In this document: in pieces, positions 4,774-5,973 of the stretch
Layout of the letters: every line of letters starts with the position of its first letter
Numbering within the stretch: the first letter of the stretch is position 1
Assembly (NCBI GenBank): GCA_035628055.1
Contig: DASPKO010000138.1
Coordinates: forward strand, 1 to 5,973
Reading direction: 5' to 3'
From: DASPKO01 sp035628055
Lineage (GTDB): Bacteria > Planctomycetota > Phycisphaerae > Phycisphaerales > UBA1924
Length of the DNA: 5,973 nucleotides
The notes under the pieces: generated by a model
The model's input: only the letters and a program-made list of their open reading frames with translations
What the model was told of the DNA's origin: nothing
The model's database searches: none
Translations under genes and position numbers: made by a program

Positions 4774-5973
4774 ATGCCCCTGGCGCCGATCGAGGAGGTC
4801 CTGGACGAGCTGCGCCGCGGGCGGATGATCGTCCTGCGCGACGACGAGGACCGTGAGAACGAGGGCGACCTCGTCCTGCCCGCCGAGCACGTGAGCCCCG
4901 AGGCGATCACGTTCATGCTCACCGAGGCCCGGGGGTATCTGTGCCTCTCGCTCACCGAGGCCGACTGCGACCGGCTGGAGCTGGGCCCGCAGGGTGGTGT
5001 GAACACGACCGCGCGTGGGACCGCCTTCACGGTTTCGATCGACGGACATCCCCGGCACGGGTTCACCACCGGCGTCTCGGCGCGCGAGCGGGCGCGGTGC
5101 ATCCGCATGGCCATCGACCCGGCCTCGCGGGCCAGCGACTTTGTGCGTCCCGGGCACATCAACCCGCTCCGGGCCCGCGAGGGCGGGGTGCTGGTGCGCA
5201 CCGGGCAGACCGAGGGATCGATCGACCTGTGCCGGCTCGCGGGGCTCAGGCCCGCGGCCCTGATCATCGAGATCATGCGCGACGACGGCGAGATGGCTCG
5301 GGGCAGCGATCTCGAGTCCCTGTGCGCGCGCCACGGGCTGAAGATGTGCTCGGTGGCGCAGGTCATCGCCCACCGGCTGGCGCGCGAGTCGCTCGTGCGC
5401 CGCGCCGACCCCGCCTCGGGGACGATCGTCCGCACGCGCGCGGGCGCCATGCGGCTGTTCGCCTACCACAGCGTGGTGGACTCGCTCCCGCAGCTCGCCC
5501 TGACGGTCGGCGGCGTGGGGGACCTGGGGGCCGACGGGGCCGCCGTCCCGGCCCATGATCCCACGCTCGTGCGCGTGCACCGCCGGCACCTTCTGGGAGA
5601 CGTCTTCCTCGACACGGACTCCGCTCCCGAGGGCCCGACCGGGGAGGCGCTCCATGCGTCGATGCGGATGATCGCGGAGGCGGGCCGCGGGGCGATCGTG
5701 TACCTGCGTCCGGACGCGGGGGGCGAGTTGGACGGGCCCGGCGGGTCGCTCGAACGCGCGATCCAGCAGGGCCGGGCCGGCGCTGACGCGGACGGCGCGC
5801 GGGTCCGCACCGCGGCGCCCCGCGCGGTTCGAGAGATCGGCATCGGCAGCCAGATCCTGCGCGACCTGGGGCTGGGCGACCTGCGGCTGCTCACCGACCA
5901 CGAGACCGAGTGGCCGGGGCTGGAGGGGTTCGGTCTGCGGGTGGTCGAGCGCGTCGCGATCCGCCGTGCGGGC
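4774..5973 (+). CDS. ribB: RibB (3,4-dihydroxy-2-butanone 4-phosphate synthase) fused to a degenerate GTP cyclohydrolase II-like domain; 3'-truncated by window edge
   Basis: An open frame of 400 codons with no stop before the edge. Residues 1-205 are the RibB domain, which converts ribulose 5-phosphate to the four-carbon precursor of riboflavin plus formate. Visible motifs: DDEDRENEGDL (23-33, acidic metal/substrate loop), RGYLC (53-57), GTAFTVSID (82-90), TTGVSA (98-103), RPGHINPLRAREGGVL (125-140, His128) and EIM (Glu166). The usual GHTEA reads GQTEG here (144-148), losing a His known to bind metal. Residues about 225-398 follow the GTP cyclohydrolase II fold pattern: VRVH (266-269), GDVF (275-278), GRGAIVYLR (304-312), GIGSQILRDLG (356-366), LRLLT (370-374) and GLEGFGLRVVERV (382-394). 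The three zinc cysteines are absent (no Cys after residue 192), RQEGRG reads RPDAGG, and the Asp before Arg353 is Ala. Cyclohydrolase activity is therefore unlikely. The arrangement resembles RibBX proteins described in Proteobacteria. The start fits the normal RibB N-terminus. Confidence 0.9.
   Translation, partial: MPLAPIEEVLDELRRGRMIVLRDDEDRENEGDLVLPAEHVSPEAITFMLTEARGYLCLSLTEADCDRLELGPQGGVNTTARGTAFTVSIDGHPRHGFTTGVSARERARCIRMAIDPASRASDFVRPGHINPLRAREGGVLVRTGQTEGSIDLCRLAGLRPAALIIEIMRDDGEMARGSDLESLCARHGLKMCSVAQVIAHRLARESLVRRADPASGTIVRTRAGAMRLFAYHSVVDSLPQLALTVGGVGDLGADGAAVPAHDPTLVRVHRRHLLGDVFLDTDSAPEGPTGEALHASMRMIAEAGRGAIVYLRPDAGGELDGPGGSLERAIQQGRAGADADGARVRTAAPRAVREIGIGSQILRDLGLGDLRLLTDHETEWPGLEGFGLRVVERVAIRRAG

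Noticed and set aside
4762..5901. A 379-codon minus-strand open frame opposite the riboflavin gene
   Set aside because: The plus strand reads as RibB with DDEDRENEGDL, RPGH and other family motifs over the same bases. The minus-strand translation is Arg/Pro/Ala-rich with no family pattern.
5446..5973. Frameshift as the cause of the missing cyclohydrolase motifs
   Set aside because: Fold landmarks before, within and after the altered segments are all in the same frame, with high-GC third positions throughout, so substitution rather than a shift explains the losses.

Overview
The window comes from a very GC-rich bacterial genome (roughly 70% G+C or more by eye, with third codon positions almost all G or C). 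Genes are tightly packed. The secreted terpenoid-cyclase-like toroid protein and the riboflavin protein with a degenerate second domain would both fit a high-GC Planctomycetota-type bacterium. That assignment is an inference from family resemblance, not a proof.

Layout from left to right. (1) Bases 1-741 (+) are the C-terminal PHP phosphoesterase domain of a family X DNA polymerase (PolX), cut by the left edge of the window. (2) Bases 804-2399 (+) encode an exported alpha/alpha-barrel protein of the prenyltransferase/squalene-cyclase-like class. About 120 residues are inserted just before its last helices. (3) Bases 2439-4037 (-) encode a complete NAD(P)-dependent aldehyde dehydrogenase with a Pro/Ala/Arg-rich N-terminal extension. 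It converges on gene 2 with 39 bases between the stop codons. (4) Bases 4038-4198 are a divergent promoter region with short repeats. (5) Bases 4199-4603 (+) encode a 134-residue DUF2892-type membrane protein with a conserved acidic/Ser-Pro tail. An intrinsic terminator follows at 4680-4704. (6) From 4774 to the right edge (+) runs an open, uninterrupted 400-codon reading frame. It is a RibB-type 3,4-dihydroxy-2-butanone 4-phosphate synthase fused to a GTP cyclohydrolase II-like domain that has lost its zinc cysteines and most catalytic residues.

The genes do not form one obvious pathway. PolX and the toroid gene may be co-transcribed. The aldehyde dehydrogenase and the DUF2892 gene are divergent and may share control elements. 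The terminator isolates the riboflavin gene, which should have its own promoter. I see no rRNA, tRNA, CRISPR array, insertion sequence or phage gene.

The points most worth a second look are the degenerate cyclohydrolase half of the riboflavin protein, a His-to-Gln change at a metal-binding motif in its synthase half, and the domain-sized insertion in the toroid protein.
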